64,000 nucleotides of DNA from Leucobacter tardus. Lineage in GTDB: Bacteria > Actinomycetota > Actinomycetes > Actinomycetales > Microbacteriaceae. The first letter of the stretch is position 1, and every line of letters starts with the position of its first letter. The stretch spans positions 744,001 to 808,000 of the forward strand of contig NZ_JAGFBF010000001.1 of NCBI RefSeq assembly GCF_017583045.1, given 5' to 3'. The translations under genes and the position numbers were made by a program. Shown one piece after another: positions 17,167 through 25,772 of the stretch. The notes below the pieces were generated by a model. That model was not told where the DNA came from and made no database searches. It was given only the letters and a program-made list of their open reading frames with translations.

Positions 17167-18012
17167 TTACTTCACCAGGGGGATGTTGAAGATGAACGGG
17201 TCGGGATCACCGTTCCGGTAGGCCTCGGAGGCCTTCGTCGCCGCGATGATGTGGCAGACGAACAGGAAGATCGAGAACAGCCACCCCACGACCGCGACCA
17301 GGACGCCGAGATACGGGATGAGCGCCAGGATCCACGTGGCGACCCCCACGCCGATGCGCAGCAGCGAGAAGTTCAGGTTCGCGGTCTGCAGCGCGTAGAG
17401 GCGCGGATTCTGCTTGTCACGGTCGACGATGTAGAAGATCAGCGCCGGGATCCAGCTGAAGAACACGGAGAGCCAGTAGTTCAGCACGATGTTGCTCTGC
17501 GCCGGATCTGAGGCGTAGGGCTGCTGGTACTGCCCCGGCTGTCCGGGCTGACCGGGCTGACCGGGAGGCGCGTAGCCGGGGTTCGGCGGGGCGTACCCGT
17601 TCTGCGGCGCGTATCCGTTCGGCGGGGCGTATCCGTTCGGCGGGGCGTACCCGTTCTGCGGCGCACCGTACCCGGGCTGCGCGTACCCTTGCTGCGGGTA
17701 CTCGTTCGGGTTCTGCTGACCCGGCCCGGGCGGCGCGTATCCGTTCTGCGGATGCCCGGCTTCCTGCTGCGGATGCCCGGGTCCCGGCTGCCCTGGGGCG
17801 GGTGGAGCCTGTGCGCCCGGGGGCGGCGGCTGGTATGCGCCGGGGGGTGGTGGGGCGTATGCGGGCGGTTCGGTGCCGCCCGGTCCGGCGGTGCCGAAGT
17901 CGGTCGCATCCGGTGCCGCGGGGTCTTCCGGACCGGGGGCTCCCGGCTCGGCGTTCCGCTGCGGATCTTCCGGATCGGTGTTCGGGGCTCCCTCAGGGGG
18001 CAGTGTCGACAT
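17167..18012 (-). CDS. DUF4870-type membrane protein with Pro/Gly-rich repeat N terminus
   Basis: The protein has 281 residues in two parts. Residues 1-165 are a low-complexity, proline-, glycine- and glutamine-rich region that includes several NGYAPP/QNGYAPP repeats, probably cytoplasmic and disordered. Residues about 170-281 form three or four membrane segments of the DUF4870/Tic20-like kind (YWLSVFFSWIPALIFYIVDRD...), ending with FIFNIPLVK. The ATG at 18012 has an excellent GGAGGAGG ribosome site. Similar architectures occur widely in actinobacteria and no biochemical role is established. The repeats are in frame and so part of the protein, not a CRISPR array. Confidence 0.85.
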   Translation of the reverse strand: MSTLPPEGAPNTDPEDPQRNAEPGAPGPEDPAAPDATDFGTAGPGGTEPPAYAPPPPGAYQPPPPGAQAPPAPGQPGPGHPQQEAGHPQNGYAPPGPGQQNPNEYPQQGYAQPGYGAPQNGYAPPNGYAPPNGYAPQNGYAPPNPGYAPPGQPGQPGQPGQYQQPYASDPAQSNIVLNYWLSVFFSWIPALIFYIVDRDKQNPRLYALQTANLNFSLLRIGVGVATWILALIPYLGVLVAVVGWLFSIFLFVCHIIAATKASEAYRNGDPDPFIFNIPLVK

Positions 18013-18079
18013 GATGCCTCCTCCAATCAGCTGCAAGCCAGATTACCGCAGCCGCCCTCCGGCTGCTCGGCAGGGACGA

Positions 18080-18793
18080 TCAGAAGATGTCGGGGCTCGG
18101 CGAGTTCGAGTGCAGGATCGCGACATCGGCGTGGCGGTCGAACCGGTAGCCGACGCCCCGCACCGTGCGAACGATGTCCTGGTAATGGGCGAGCTTCACG
18201 CGCAGGCGACGTACGTGGACATCGATGGTGCGTTCGCTCGGCACCTCTTCCTCGGGCGCATCCGACCACAGCGTCTCGATGATCTCCTCGCGGCTGACCG
18301 TGCGTCCCTCGCGCAGCACGAAGTACTGCAGCAGCTCGAACTCGCGGAAGGTGAGCGCCGCCGACACGTTGTCGAGCAGGACGCGCTTCCGCGTGAGATC
18401 GATCACGACGCCGCTGGCGGCGCGGTCCTGCTCGGAGACGGTCTCCTGCTTCTGGCGCGCGTGGGCCGCGGGCTCCCCGAGCGCGAGACGCACCACGTCG
18501 ATGTCGCGTCCGCCCGCGCCTTCCGGTGCGAGGGCGACGGCGGCGTAGGTGTCGGCAGCGGGTGCGAGCTGACCGACGAGATCCTTGATCTGAGCGACGA
18601 TCTCGCCGAAGCGCGGGTGAGCTGCGTCGAGCCGGTCCTCCGACAGCCCGACGTACAACGCGAACCCCCTGACCTCCGTGCCTTCGGGCACCCGGCGAAC
18701 GGGTGCGTTGTGCTGAGGGAGCTTCGCGGTCAGGTCGGGGCGGGCCGATGCGAGATCGGTTGCGGGCTTCGTGGCGGTGGTGATGGTGGTCAT
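18080..18793 (-). CDS. Winged-helix (OmpR/PhoB-type) DNA-binding protein without receiver domain
   Basis: The C-terminal 100 residues (about 135-230) are a typical trans_reg_C winged helix, with LTFREFELLQYFVLREGRTVSREEI, the ERTIDVHVRRLRVKL recognition region and TVRGVGYRFD. The N-terminal 130 residues do not show the acidic pocket, the phospho-acceptor aspartate or the lysine of a receiver, so this is not a classical response regulator. That part contains an EVRGFALYVGLSEDRL segment of unknown fold. I take the ATG at 18793 (GAGG 12 nt upstream); a GTG at 18811 is possible. Upstream lies a 327-bp non-coding stretch that may hold its promoter. Targets are unknown. Confidence 0.8.
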   Translation of the reverse strand: MTTITTATKPATDLASARPDLTAKLPQHNAPVRRVPEGTEVRGFALYVGLSEDRLDAAHPRFGEIVAQIKDLVGQLAPAADTYAAVALAPEGAGGRDIDVVRLALGEPAAHARQKQETVSEQDRAASGVVIDLTRKRVLLDNVSAALTFREFELLQYFVLREGRTVSREEIIETLWSDAPEEEVPSERTIDVHVRRLRVKLAHYQDIVRTVRGVGYRFDRHADVAILHSNSPSPDIF

Positions 18794-19120
18794 GATGGTG
18801 CGTGTCCTCACGTGCGTGGCTCGCGGGTCAGGGCCGGGGCGAGCGGTGCGGGTGTGCGGCTGAGCCGCAGAGAATGAGGCCGACGCTGCTCAGAGCGAGC
18901 AGGCGGGCCGGGAGCTCTCGCTCTGAGCGAGGGCGGGCGCACAGGGCGCGGCGTACCAGATTCTCGTCAGGCGCACATTCGACAGCGCATGACACCACGA
19001 CGGCACATCATGCCGTGATTCCCAAAGTTCACCTCGAGGGCGGACTGGGGTCTCGTGGTGTCAGTCATAAGCATGAGTTAATAGTAAAAGTGGCGGAGTG
19101 TCAAGTCTCCGCCACGCGAC
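18794..19120. other. Intergenic region with AT-rich patch and hairpin
   Basis: No gene is seen in these 327 bases. From about 19066 to 19091 there is an unusually AT-rich patch for this genome (CATAAGCATGAGTTAATAGTAAAAG), which could hold the promoter of the winged-helix gene on the minus strand. Next to it, GTGGCGGAG/CTCCGCCAC (about 19092-19117) forms a 9-bp hairpin placed just past the upp stop and probably ends upp transcription. Confidence 0.5.
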
Positions 19121-19753
19121 TCACGCGGTGCCGTAGAGGCGATCGCCGGCATCGCCCAGGCCGGGAACGATGTACGCGTTCTCATCGAGCCCCTCGTCGA
19201 GCGCGCCGAGCACCAGCGTCACGTCGCGATCGCCCGCGGCCTCGCGGATCACCTCGACGCCCTCGGGGGTGCCGAGTACGCAGATGGCGGTGACATCATC
19301 GGCCCCGCGGTCGAAGAGGAACTTGATGGCCGCCGCGAGGGAACCCCCGGTCGCGAGCATCGGGTCGAGCACGAAGCACTGGCGGCCGGCGAGCGAATCC
19401 GGCAGACGCTCCGCGTACGTCGTGGGCTGCAGGGTCTCTTCGTCGCGGACCATGCCCAAGAAACCGACCTCGGCCGTCGGCACGAGCTTCACCATGCCCT
19501 CGAGCATGCCGAGACCCGCGCGCAGGATCGGCACGATGAGGGGCAGGGGCTCCGACAGCTTGACGCCGGTCGTCGGGGCGACGGGCGTCTCGATCTGGTG
19601 CGGTTCGACCCGTACCTCGCGTGTCGCTTCGTAGGCGAGCAGCGTCATGAGCTCTTCGATGAGCAGACGGAACGTCGGCTGCGGGGTCGCCGCGTTGCGC
19701 AGAACCGTAAGCTTGTGGGTGATCAGTGGGTGGTCGGCAACGAAGACACGCAT
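19121..19753 (-). CDS. upp: Uracil phosphoribosyltransferase
   Basis: This enzyme makes UMP from uracil and PRPP in pyrimidine salvage. The 210-residue protein is full length. The PRPP-binding loop is seen as [17 protein letters not shown] near residue 130, and the uracil-binding C terminus as [16 protein letters not shown]. The conserved [14 protein letters not shown] segment lies near 78. The frame remains open far upstream, but ATG 19753 matches the family start ([15 protein letters not shown]). A TAGAAT box lies 7 nt upstream. It is divergent from tadA. Confidence 0.97.
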   Translation of the reverse strand: MRVFVADHPLITHKLTVLRNAATPQPTFRLLIEELMTLLAYEATREVRVEPHQIETPVAPTTGVKLSEPLPLIVPILRAGLGMLEGMVKLVPTAEVGFLGMVRDEETLQPTTYAERLPDSLAGRQCFVLDPMLATGGSLAAAIKFLFDRGADDVTAICVLGTPEGVEVIREAAGDRDVTLVLGALDEGLDENAYIVPGLGDAGDRLYGTA

Positions 19754-19760
19754 ACTCACG

Positions 19761-19766
19761 ATTCTA
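19761..19766 (-). promoter_or_regulatory. -10 box of a likely leaderless upp transcript
   Basis: Minus-strand TAGAAT lies 7 nt before the upp ATG with no ribosome site in between. Confidence 0.55.
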
Positions 19767-19789
19767 GTTCGGCTGAGAGGGGACCGCGC

Positions 19790-20287
19790 ATGATCGGCGA
19801 AACGGGCCCGTCGCCGAGCGCGAGCGACCGTGCGGCGATGGACGCCGCGTTGGCCCAGGCCGCGAGCGCTGCGGCGGCCGGAGAGATCCCGGTCGGAGCC
19901 GTCGTGGTGGGACCGACGGGTGAGATCCTCGCTGCGGCTCGGAACGCCCGCGAGAGCGATCCCGACCCCATGGGGCACGCGGAGATCCTGGCGATCCGCA
20001 CCGCATCTCGCGTGCTCGGAGACCGGATCCTCGAGGGCTGTACCTTGGTGGTCACGCTCGAGCCGTGCGCGATGTGTGCCGGTACGATCCTCGCCGCCCG
20101 ACTGTCGCGCGTCGTCTTCGGCGCGTGGGACGACAAGGCCGGCGCAGCCGGAAGCGTCTACGACCTGCTGCGCGACGGACGCTTGCCGCACCCCGTTCCC
20201 GAGGTGGTGGCCGGCGTCAGCGCAGACGCGTGCGCCGAACTGCTGCGCGAATTCTTCGCCGCGCGTCGGCGCGATGCTCAGTCGTAG
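19790..20287 (+). CDS. tadA: tRNA adenosine(34) deaminase
   Basis: TadA converts adenosine to inosine at the wobble position of tRNA-Arg(ACG). The 165-residue protein carries the zinc-dependent deaminase motifs: HAE as MGHAEILA near residue 63 (zinc ligand and catalytic glutamate) and PCxxC as [11 protein letters not shown] near 95. The [10 protein letters not shown] segment near residue 31 is also typical. The ATG at 19790 follows GAGAGG. Its last 10 bases overlap the 3' end of the convergent cation efflux gene. Confidence 0.93.
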   Translation: MIGETGPSPSASDRAAMDAALAQAASAAAAGEIPVGAVVVGPTGEILAAARNARESDPDPMGHAEILAIRTASRVLGDRILEGCTLVVTLEPCAMCAGTILAARLSRVVFGAWDDKAGAAGSVYDLLRDGRLPHPVPEVVAGVSADACAELLREFFAARRRDAQS

Positions 20288-21240
20288 GAGAGCGTGACGA
20301 TCGAACTCGTCGTCGGTTGTTTCGCGTCGGGATCGAAGTAGATGTCGGGTTCGAGGTAGATGTAGGTCGCCGCAGGCACAGCCTCGCGGATGCGCCGCTC
20401 GGCGAGATTCACGATGACCGAGACCTCGTGCATGGTGCACTGCGGTGAGAGACTGATCTTCGCCCCGATCATGAACTCGTCGGGGCCGACATACAGCGTC
20501 TTCATGTGGATGATGCGATCGATGTCGCTGCCCTCGAGGATCGCGGCCTCGACCCGGGTGACGTCCTCGTCGCTCGCCCCCTCGCCGACGAGCAGGCTCT
20601 TGACCTCGACACCGACGAGGCAGGCGATGGCGATGAGCAGCATGCCGATGGCGACCGTAGCGATGCCGTCGAAGAGTCCGTTGCCCGTGAGCACTGTGAG
20701 GCCGACGCCGAAGAAGGCGAAGACGAGGCCGACGAGCGCGCCGAGGTCTTCGAGCAGTACGACGGGAAGCTCGGGGGCTTTCGAGCGGCGGATGAACTCG
20801 AACCAGCTCGAATCACCCTTGTGCGGTCGGCTCTCGCGGACGGCGGTGCGCAACGACAGCGACTCGAGCACGATCGCGACGACGAGCACGCCGAGCGGAA
20901 GCCACCACACCTCGAGGGGATGCGGCTCTCGGATCTTCGCGATGCCCTCGTACACGGAGAACACGCCGCCGATCGTGAAGAGCACGATGGCAACGACGAA
21001 TGCGTACACGTAGCGCACCCGGCCGTGGCCGAACGGGTGCTCCCGGTCCGGTGCCTGCTGCGCGCGCTTCCCGCCGATGAGCAGGAGCACCTGATTCCCC
21101 GAATCCGCGAGCGAGTGGACGCCCTCCGCGAGCATCGCCGCCGAGCCCGAGAAGGCCCACGCGATGAACTTGGTGATCGCGATACCGATATTGGCGAGGA
21201 GCGCGGCGACGACGGCCTTGCTCCCTCCGCTCGCACTCAT
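20278..21240 (-). CDS. Cation diffusion facilitator (CDF) family transporter
   Basis: This 320-residue exporter of divalent metals (zinc, cobalt, manganese or iron) acts by proton antiport at the cytoplasmic membrane. It has about six membrane segments and the CDF metal-site signature HSLADSGNQ near residue 42. The segment [23 protein letters not shown] follows, which resembles the SLC30A9/FieF-related branch. The cytoplasmic C-terminal domain (about 215-310) has the alpha-beta fold with [16 protein letters not shown]. The ATG at 21240 is preceded by GGAGG at ideal distance, better than the in-frame ATG at 21255. The metal is not certain. Confidence 0.9.
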   Translation of the reverse strand: MSASGGSKAVVAALLANIGIAITKFIAWAFSGSAAMLAEGVHSLADSGNQVLLLIGGKRAQQAPDREHPFGHGRVRYVYAFVVAIVLFTIGGVFSVYEGIAKIREPHPLEVWWLPLGVLVVAIVLESLSLRTAVRESRPHKGDSSWFEFIRRSKAPELPVVLLEDLGALVGLVFAFFGVGLTVLTGNGLFDGIATVAIGMLLIAIACLVGVEVKSLLVGEGASDEDVTRVEAAILEGSDIDRIIHMKTLYVGPDEFMIGAKISLSPQCTMHEVSVIVNLAERRIREAVPAATYIYLEPDIYFDPDAKQPTTSSIVTLSYD

Positions 21241-21360
21241 GCCGAGATCCTCCATGAAATCGTCAGCCTGTCCCGCTGGCCGGTGTGTGATTGATCCCAT
21301 CCTAGATCGCGATGGATGGCCGAAGGGGTAAGGAAACCTCCAAACCTTAGGATGGACGGT

Positions 21361-22209
21361 ATGGCAACGAAACCAGCAGCACCTCGAATTGCAATGGTGG
21401 GCGTCGGCTCCATGAGCGGCGCAATTCTCTCGGGCCTTCTCGTCAGCGAGGGGTCGAGCGACGGTCCGATCGCGGTGACCACGCGGTCTCGGGCGAGTCT
21501 TGAGCAGTTCTCCGGCGACGATCGAGTCGTCGCGTACGCGCAGGAGGACGATTCCGAGGCCAATCGCCGCGCCGTCGCGAATGCCGATGTGGTCGTGCTC
21601 GGGGTGAAGCCCTGGATGGTGCACGATGTGCTCGGAGAGCTCTCATCGGCGCTGAACCCCGGCACCATCGTCGTGAGCGTCGCGGCGGGGGTGCTCACGG
21701 AAGGGATGCAGGAGCTCGTGCCCGACGGCGTCATCGTCAGCCGAGCCATGCCGAACACCCCCTCCCATCTCGGGCGCGGCGTGACCGGCGTCTACGGCGG
21801 ACCCGCGGCGAGCGAGGCCGACGTCGAGCGGGTGCGCAGCATTTTCGCCACGGTCGGCGATGTCATCGTGGTCGAACGGGAATCGCAGATCGACGATGTC
21901 GCCGCGGTGTCGGGGTCGGGTCCGGCGTACGTGTATCTCTTCGCCGAGGCGATGACCGGTGCGGCTGAGCGCCTCGGATTCACCGCGGACGAGGCGCGGC
22001 GCCTGGTGCAGGGCACCATCTCCGGGGCCGCCGAGCTCATGCGGCAGAGCGACGACGATCCCACCGAGCTGCGACGGCGGGTCACCAGCCCGAAGGGCAC
22101 CACGGAGCAGGCGATCCTGGTCCTGGAACAGGGCGGCTGGGACGAGCTGTTCGACCGGGCGCTCGCGGCGAATGTGCGGCGTTCGCAGGAGATCGCGGCG
22201 GGGGAGTAG
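21361..22209 (+). CDS. proC: Pyrroline-5-carboxylate reductase
   Basis: This enzyme reduces pyrroline-5-carboxylate to proline with NAD(P)H. The 282-residue protein has an N-terminal Rossmann fold with MVGVGSMSGAIL near residue 10. It continues with VVLGVKPWMV, the ISRAMPNTPSHLGRGVTG segment, and the C-terminal signature VSGSGPAYVYLFAEAM followed by RRRVTSPKGTTEQAI. These are all diagnostic of ProC. The ATG at 21361 is preferred over 21352 because the conserved N terminus starts right after it. It converges on trkA with only 3 nt between stops. Confidence 0.95.
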   Translation: MATKPAAPRIAMVGVGSMSGAILSGLLVSEGSSDGPIAVTTRSRASLEQFSGDDRVVAYAQEDDSEANRRAVANADVVVLGVKPWMVHDVLGELSSALNPGTIVVSVAAGVLTEGMQELVPDGVIVSRAMPNTPSHLGRGVTGVYGGPAASEADVERVRSIFATVGDVIVVERESQIDDVAAVSGSGPAYVYLFAEAMTGAAERLGFTADEARRLVQGTISGAAELMRQSDDDPTELRRRVTSPKGTTEQAILVLEQGGWDELFDRALAANVRRSQEIAAGE

Positions 22210-22212
22210 ACC

Positions 22213-22878
22213 TCAGCCGATCGTGGCGAACCGCTCGACGTTCTCGGCGGTCCCCGAGACGATGATGGTGTCGTGCGGTGAGACCACCGTGTCCTGCGTG
22301 GCGTGCGTGAACGGCTCGCCCGGCGACTTCACGCCCACGACCGTGACGTGGTAGCGGGTGCGGACCCCGCTCTCCGAGAGCTTCATGCCGCGCACCGATC
22401 GGGGCGGGTGCATCTTCGCGATGACGTAGTTGTTGTCGAACTGGATGAAGTCGAGCATCGCGCCCGAGAGCAGGTGCGCGACGCGCTCACCCGCCTCGCG
22501 CTCGGGGTAGATCACGTGGTGCACGCCGATCCGCTCCAGGATCTTGCCGTGCGAGCTCGAGATCGCTTTCGCCCAAATCTGGGGGATCCCGAGATCCACG
22601 AGGTTCGCCGCGATGAGCACGCTCGACTCGATCGATGCACCCGTGGCGACCACGGCGACCTGGAACTGGCTCGCACCGATCTGCTCGAGCGCCTCCATGG
22701 AGCGCGCGTCCGCCTGCACCGCGTGGGTGACACGATCGGCCCACTTCTGCACGAGCATCTGGTCGATCTCGATGACGAGCACCTCGCGATCCTGCCGGTC
22801 GAGCTGACCGGCCGTCGCGGCGCCGAAGCGTCCGAGTCCGATGACGAGCACGGGGGCGTCGCTGCGAATGTTAACCAA
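22213..22878 (-). CDS. Potassium uptake regulatory subunit, TrkA/KtrA family
   Basis: This is the cytoplasmic nucleotide-binding gating subunit of a Trk/Ktr potassium channel. The 221-residue protein has one RCK module: an N-terminal Rossmann domain starting VLVIGLGRFGAATA near residue 10, and a C-terminal TrkA_C domain (about 140-215). The start is a TTG at 22878, inside an 8-nt overlap with the stop of the membrane subunit, with AAAGG upstream. Everything before it in frame is noise. It is co-transcribed with, and translationally coupled to, the channel gene. Confidence 0.88.
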   Translation of the reverse strand: MVNIRSDAPVLVIGLGRFGAATAGQLDRQDREVLVIEIDQMLVQKWADRVTHAVQADARSMEALEQIGASQFQVAVVATGASIESSVLIAANLVDLGIPQIWAKAISSSHGKILERIGVHHVIYPEREAGERVAHLLSGAMLDFIQFDNNYVIAKMHPPRSVRGMKLSESGVRTRYHVTVVGVKSPGEPFTHATQDTVVSPHDTIIVSGTAENVERFATIG

Positions 22879-24310
22879 CGATCGGCCTTTCTTCGGGGAG
22901 TCGGAACATGCGGGAACGACTGGTCGACGCGACCGCTGCGGCCAGCGTAACGGTCCCGACGCGTCCGGCCCACATGGTGGCGGCGAGCACGTATTTGCCC
23001 GCGTCGGGCAGTTCGGCCGACAGCCCGGTGGTGAGGCCGCAGGTGCCGAAGGCGGAGATGACTTCGAATAGGACGACATCGAGGGATTCGCCGGTGATCT
23101 GCAGCAGGATCACGCTGGCGGTGACCACGATGCTGATGCCCCAGATGAGGATTGAGATCGAGACGCGCAGCACATCGATCGGGATCCGGCGGCCGAACGC
23201 CTGCATGTCCTGAAACCCGCGTGCTTCGGCGTACGCCGCGAGGAAGAGGACGGCGAGCGTCGTCACCTTGATGCCACCGGCGGTGGAGGCGGAACCTCCG
23301 CCGATGAACATCAGCACGTCCATAACGAGCAGCGTGGATCCCTGCAGTTCGCTCGTATCGAGGATCCCGAGGCCGCCCGAGCGGGTCATGACCGACGTGT
23401 ATCCGGCGTTCATGAGGCTCTGACCCGGCCCCTGGGTGCCGAGTGTGCCGTGGTTGTTCCACTCGAGTCCGGCGATTGCGATCCACCCGACGATGACCAG
23501 AATGAGCGTGGTCGCGAGCGTGAGTTTCGCGTGCAGGCCGAGACGCTTGTGCGTGCGCCACCCGCGTCCGACGACGAACTTGTAGAGGGCGAAGATCACC
23601 GGGAAACCGATGGCGCCGAGGAAGACGCCTCCCGCGAGGATCGTCAAGGTGTACGGGTCGTTGATGAACGGCTCGAGACCGGTCTCGAGCGGCACGAAGC
23701 CGGTATTGGTGAATGCCGAAGCGGCGAGGTAGAAGCCGTCCGTGAGGGCCTGCCAGAACCCGTACCCCTCGGCGATGAGGCGCGGAGTGAGCAGTGCCGT
23801 GAGTCCCACCTCGATGACGATGAGGCTGAGAGCGACAGCGCGGAGCAGACTCGCGACTTCGCCGAGGCCGACCGCCTGGCTCTCGCTCGCCTCTCGTCCG
23901 GTGCGGAGCGGGTTCGAATCGGTTGCGGCGAGGAGACGCTGGCGCAGCCCGAGACGCCGGGTGACCGTGAGGCCGAGGAGGCTGGCGAGCGTGAGCACGC
24001 CGATGCCGCCGATCTGGAATCCCGCGAGAATCACGAGGTCGCCGAACTGGGACCAGTGGGTGCCCATGTCGACGGTGGAGAGACCGGTCACGCAGATCGC
24101 CGAGACCGCCGTGAAGAGCGCGTCCGAGAGGGGCGTCATCGATCCGGACCGCGAGGAGACGGGCAGAGTCAGCAGCGCAGTCCAGACCAGGATCAGCGCA
24201 GTGAAGACGAGGAGAGCGGTTCGCGCGGGTGACGACTGCACCGCACCCCGAAACCATCCCCGATGGTGGCCCGAGAAACCGGTCCTGCGCGCGGCGCGAA
24301 CAGTCCTCAC
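22871..24310 (-). CDS. TrkH/KtrB family potassium channel subunit
   Basis: This is the membrane subunit of a potassium uptake system, with four repeated M1-P-M2 units and about ten membrane segments. Pore-loop glycines are visible in AICVTGLST, AFTNTGFV, FIGGGSASTAGGIKV and FGTCGLTTG, the four TVGYG-like filter segments of this family. The protein ends RLPEERPIVG and overlaps the TrkA-type start. I favour the GTG at 24310 because GGAAGG lies 7 nt upstream, but an ATG at 24352 in the same frame (giving 493 residues) cannot be excluded. With the RCK subunit it forms a complete two-gene Ktr/Trk system. Confidence 0.9.
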   Translation of the reverse strand: MRTVRAARRTGFSGHHRGWFRGAVQSSPARTALLVFTALILVWTALLTLPVSSRSGSMTPLSDALFTAVSAICVTGLSTVDMGTHWSQFGDLVILAGFQIGGIGVLTLASLLGLTVTRRLGLRQRLLAATDSNPLRTGREASESQAVGLGEVASLLRAVALSLIVIEVGLTALLTPRLIAEGYGFWQALTDGFYLAASAFTNTGFVPLETGLEPFINDPYTLTILAGGVFLGAIGFPVIFALYKFVVGRGWRTHKRLGLHAKLTLATTLILVIVGWIAIAGLEWNNHGTLGTQGPGQSLMNAGYTSVMTRSGGLGILDTSELQGSTLLVMDVLMFIGGGSASTAGGIKVTTLAVLFLAAYAEARGFQDMQAFGRRIPIDVLRVSISILIWGISIVVTASVILLQITGESLDVVLFEVISAFGTCGLTTGLSAELPDAGKYVLAATMWAGRVGTVTLAAAVASTSRSRMFRLPEERPIVG

Positions 24311-24422
24311 CTCTCCACCTTCCGGGTTTCTCAGGCATTCGCCTCGGAGCATGTGCAGACCGTCCGGCCTGCGATCGCGACCATCCTACGCCTCAGGACT
24401 AGGGGGATCACCCGAACATCGC

Positions 24423-24428
24423 TACCCT
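24423..24428 (+). promoter_or_regulatory. -10 box of a likely leaderless ArsR-type gene
   Basis: TACCCT lies 7 nt before the ATG at 24436, in the divergent region facing the potassium channel operon. Confidence 0.5.
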
Positions 24429-24435
24429 GGCATAC

Positions 24436-24897
24436 ATGCCTGATATTTTTGGGGTCATCGCCGACGCGAACCGACGAGACATCCTGCAGGTGCTGTTGCA
24501 GCGTCACGAGCGCGGAGACGAAGCCAGCGTCTCCGAGATCGTCACCGAGCTGGAGATCAGCCAGCCGACGGTCTCCAAGCACCTGAAGGTGCTGCGCGAC
24601 GCCGAACTCGTCACGGTGCGCGAAGAGGGGCAGCACCGTTACTACTCGCTCGATCCCGAGCCGCTCGAGATGATCGAAGACTTCGTCATCCCGTTCCTCT
24701 CCGTCGGTTTCGAAACCGAGGTGACGGTGGAGTACCGCGACGAGCACGGCAACATGCTGCCCGACCCCGACGCCACGGGGGACGACGAGGTGCTGCCGGA
24801 GGAGGCGGCTGCGGCCGCCGGTCGCATCGGTCGAGCCGCCGCGATCGCCGAGCATCGGGTCAAAGAACTCGTCGCGAGGTTCCGACTCCGCGGGTAG
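24436..24897 (+). CDS. ArsR-type winged-helix transcriptional regulator
   Basis: This 153-residue regulator has an N-terminal ArsR HTH (about residues 5-85) with IADANRRDILQVLLQ, ISQPTVSKHLKVLRDAELV and REEGQHRYYSL, a textbook match. It has no cysteine metal site, so it probably does not sense a soft metal. The C-terminal 60 residues are acidic and then alanine-rich, without a recognised domain. A homologous architecture is common next to the bS22 gene in actinobacteria as far as I recall. The ATG at 24436 follows a TACCCT box by 7 nt. Targets are unknown. Confidence 0.85.
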   Translation: MPDIFGVIADANRRDILQVLLQRHERGDEASVSEIVTELEISQPTVSKHLKVLRDAELVTVREEGQHRYYSLDPEPLEMIEDFVIPFLSVGFETEVTVEYRDEHGNMLPDPDATGDDEVLPEEAAAAAGRIGRAAAIAEHRVKELVARFRLRG

Positions 24898-24982
24898 CGT
24901 TTCGCGTTGCGTGCAGACCCGCGGTAATATAGGGGATCTGTGGGGCACGACGCGTGTACCCGGGAGACTTTGTGAGGTGAGT

Positions 24983-25081
24983 GTGGGTTCAGTAATCAAG
25001 AAGCGCCGCAAGCGGATGTCGAAGAAAAAGCACCGCAAGCTGCTGCGTCGGACGCGTCACCAGCGTCGCAATAAGAAGTAG
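24983..25081 (+). CDS. Small ribosomal protein bS22 (AURKAIP1/COX24 domain)
   Basis: This 32-residue, extremely basic protein (18 Lys/Arg) reads MGSVIKKRRKRMSKKKHRKL and continues to a RRNKK end. It closely resembles the actinobacterial bS22 protein first seen in mycobacterial ribosome structures, which shares the AURKAIP1/COX24 domain with a mitochondrial ribosomal protein. It sits on the small subunit. The GTG at 24983 has GAGGTGA 5 nt upstream. A TAATAT at 24925-24930 may be the -10 box. A hairpin terminator follows 21 nt after the stop, so it is a single-gene unit. Confidence 0.9.
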   Translation: MGSVIKKRRKRMSKKKHRKLLRRTRHQRRNKK

Positions 25082-25102
25082 TCGCTGCTGCGCAGTGTCC
25101 GG

Positions 25103-25130
25103 AAACGCCGATCTCCTGAGGTCGGCGTTT
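25103..25130 (+). terminator. Hairpin terminator after bS22
   Basis: A 9-bp stem AAACGCCGA/TCGGCGTTT (25103-25111 and 25122-25130) with a 10-nt loop lies 21 nt past the bS22 stop. The stem itself ends in TTT, which gives a short U-tract. Confidence 0.7.
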
Positions 25131-25149
25131 CGTCGTTCGCGGGCAGGGA

Positions 25150-25155
25150 TAGACT
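25150..25155 (+). promoter_or_regulatory. -10 box of a likely leaderless glutaredoxin-like gene
   Basis: TAGACT lies 6 nt before the GTG at 25162. Confidence 0.55.
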
Positions 25156-25161
25156 GAGCCG

Positions 25162-25467
25162 GTGACCGTGCACGTGACCCTGATCGGCAAGCCCGACTGT
25201 CATCTGTGCGACGACGCGCGCGCGGCCGTCTCGCGCGTCGTGGCGCACGTCGGGCGCGCCGATCGATCGGGCGGCCCGATCGAGGTCGAGGTTCGCGAAT
25301 TGAACATCCTCGAGGACGCATCGCTGGCGCGCCGGTACTCGGAGAAGATCCCGGTCGTGCGCGTGGGTGAGAAGCAGCATGCCATCTGGACGGTGGACGA
25401 GACGAAGCTCGCCGCCGCCATCGAGAAGGCCGCGTCACGCCGCGGCCTGTTGAGGAGGACACCGTGA
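25162..25467 (+). CDS. Glutaredoxin-like thiol-disulfide protein (DUF836 type)
   Basis: This is a 101-residue thioredoxin-fold protein with a CHLC redox motif near residues 13-16 (KPDCHLCDDA). A cis-proline follows in EKIPVVRVGEKQ near residue 70. It resembles the DUF836 glutaredoxin-like group found in actinobacteria and probably takes part in cytoplasmic thiol chemistry. The GTG start at 25162 follows a TAGACT box by 6 nt. Its stop overlaps the next gene's GTG by 4 nt, so the pair is coupled. The partner thiol is unknown. Confidence 0.87.
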   Translation: MTVHVTLIGKPDCHLCDDARAAVSRVVAHVGRADRSGGPIEVEVRELNILEDASLARRYSEKIPVVRVGEKQHAIWTVDETKLAAAIEKAASRRGLLRRTP

Positions 25468-25766
25468 CCCTGCGCCATATCGTGAGCTGGAAGATGAGCG
25501 GAGCCGACCGAGCGGAACGCGATGCGCAGGCCGCCGACGTGATCGCCGCGCTCCTGCCTCTCCGCGAGACCGTGCCGAGTCTTCGTGCGCTCAGCGTGCA
25601 TCGCAACGAGCTGTTCGACGGGGACAACTTCGACGTGACGCTCATCGCCGATTTCGATGACGCGGAGGGTCTCGCCGCGTACGCGAGCCACCCCGATCAC
25701 GTCGAGGCCGGCGCCGTCATCAAGGCGAACGCCAGCGGCAGGGTCGCCACCGACTTCACGCTGTAA
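25464..25766 (+). CDS. Dabb (stress-responsive alpha/beta barrel) family protein
   Basis: This is a 100-residue ferredoxin-like-fold protein beginning TLRHIVSWKM, the usual opening of Dabb proteins, with YASHPDHVEAG near residue 75 and a DFTL end. Members dimerise to form a small barrel. Some are stress proteins and a few are cyclases, but most have no known role. Its GTG overlaps the stop of the glutaredoxin-like gene (GTGA), so the two are probably made together. It converges on the cupin regulator. Confidence 0.87.
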   Translation: MTLRHIVSWKMSGADRAERDAQAADVIAALLPLRETVPSLRALSVHRNELFDGDNFDVTLIADFDDAEGLAAYASHPDHVEAGAVIKANASGRVATDFTL

Positions 25767-25772
25767 CGCGCG

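Noticed and set aside
17540-17720. CRISPR-like regular repeats
   Set aside because: The units (GGCGGGGCGTATCCGTTC-like) are in frame and code for NGYAPP repeats within the DUF4870 protein; there are no unique spacers of constant size.
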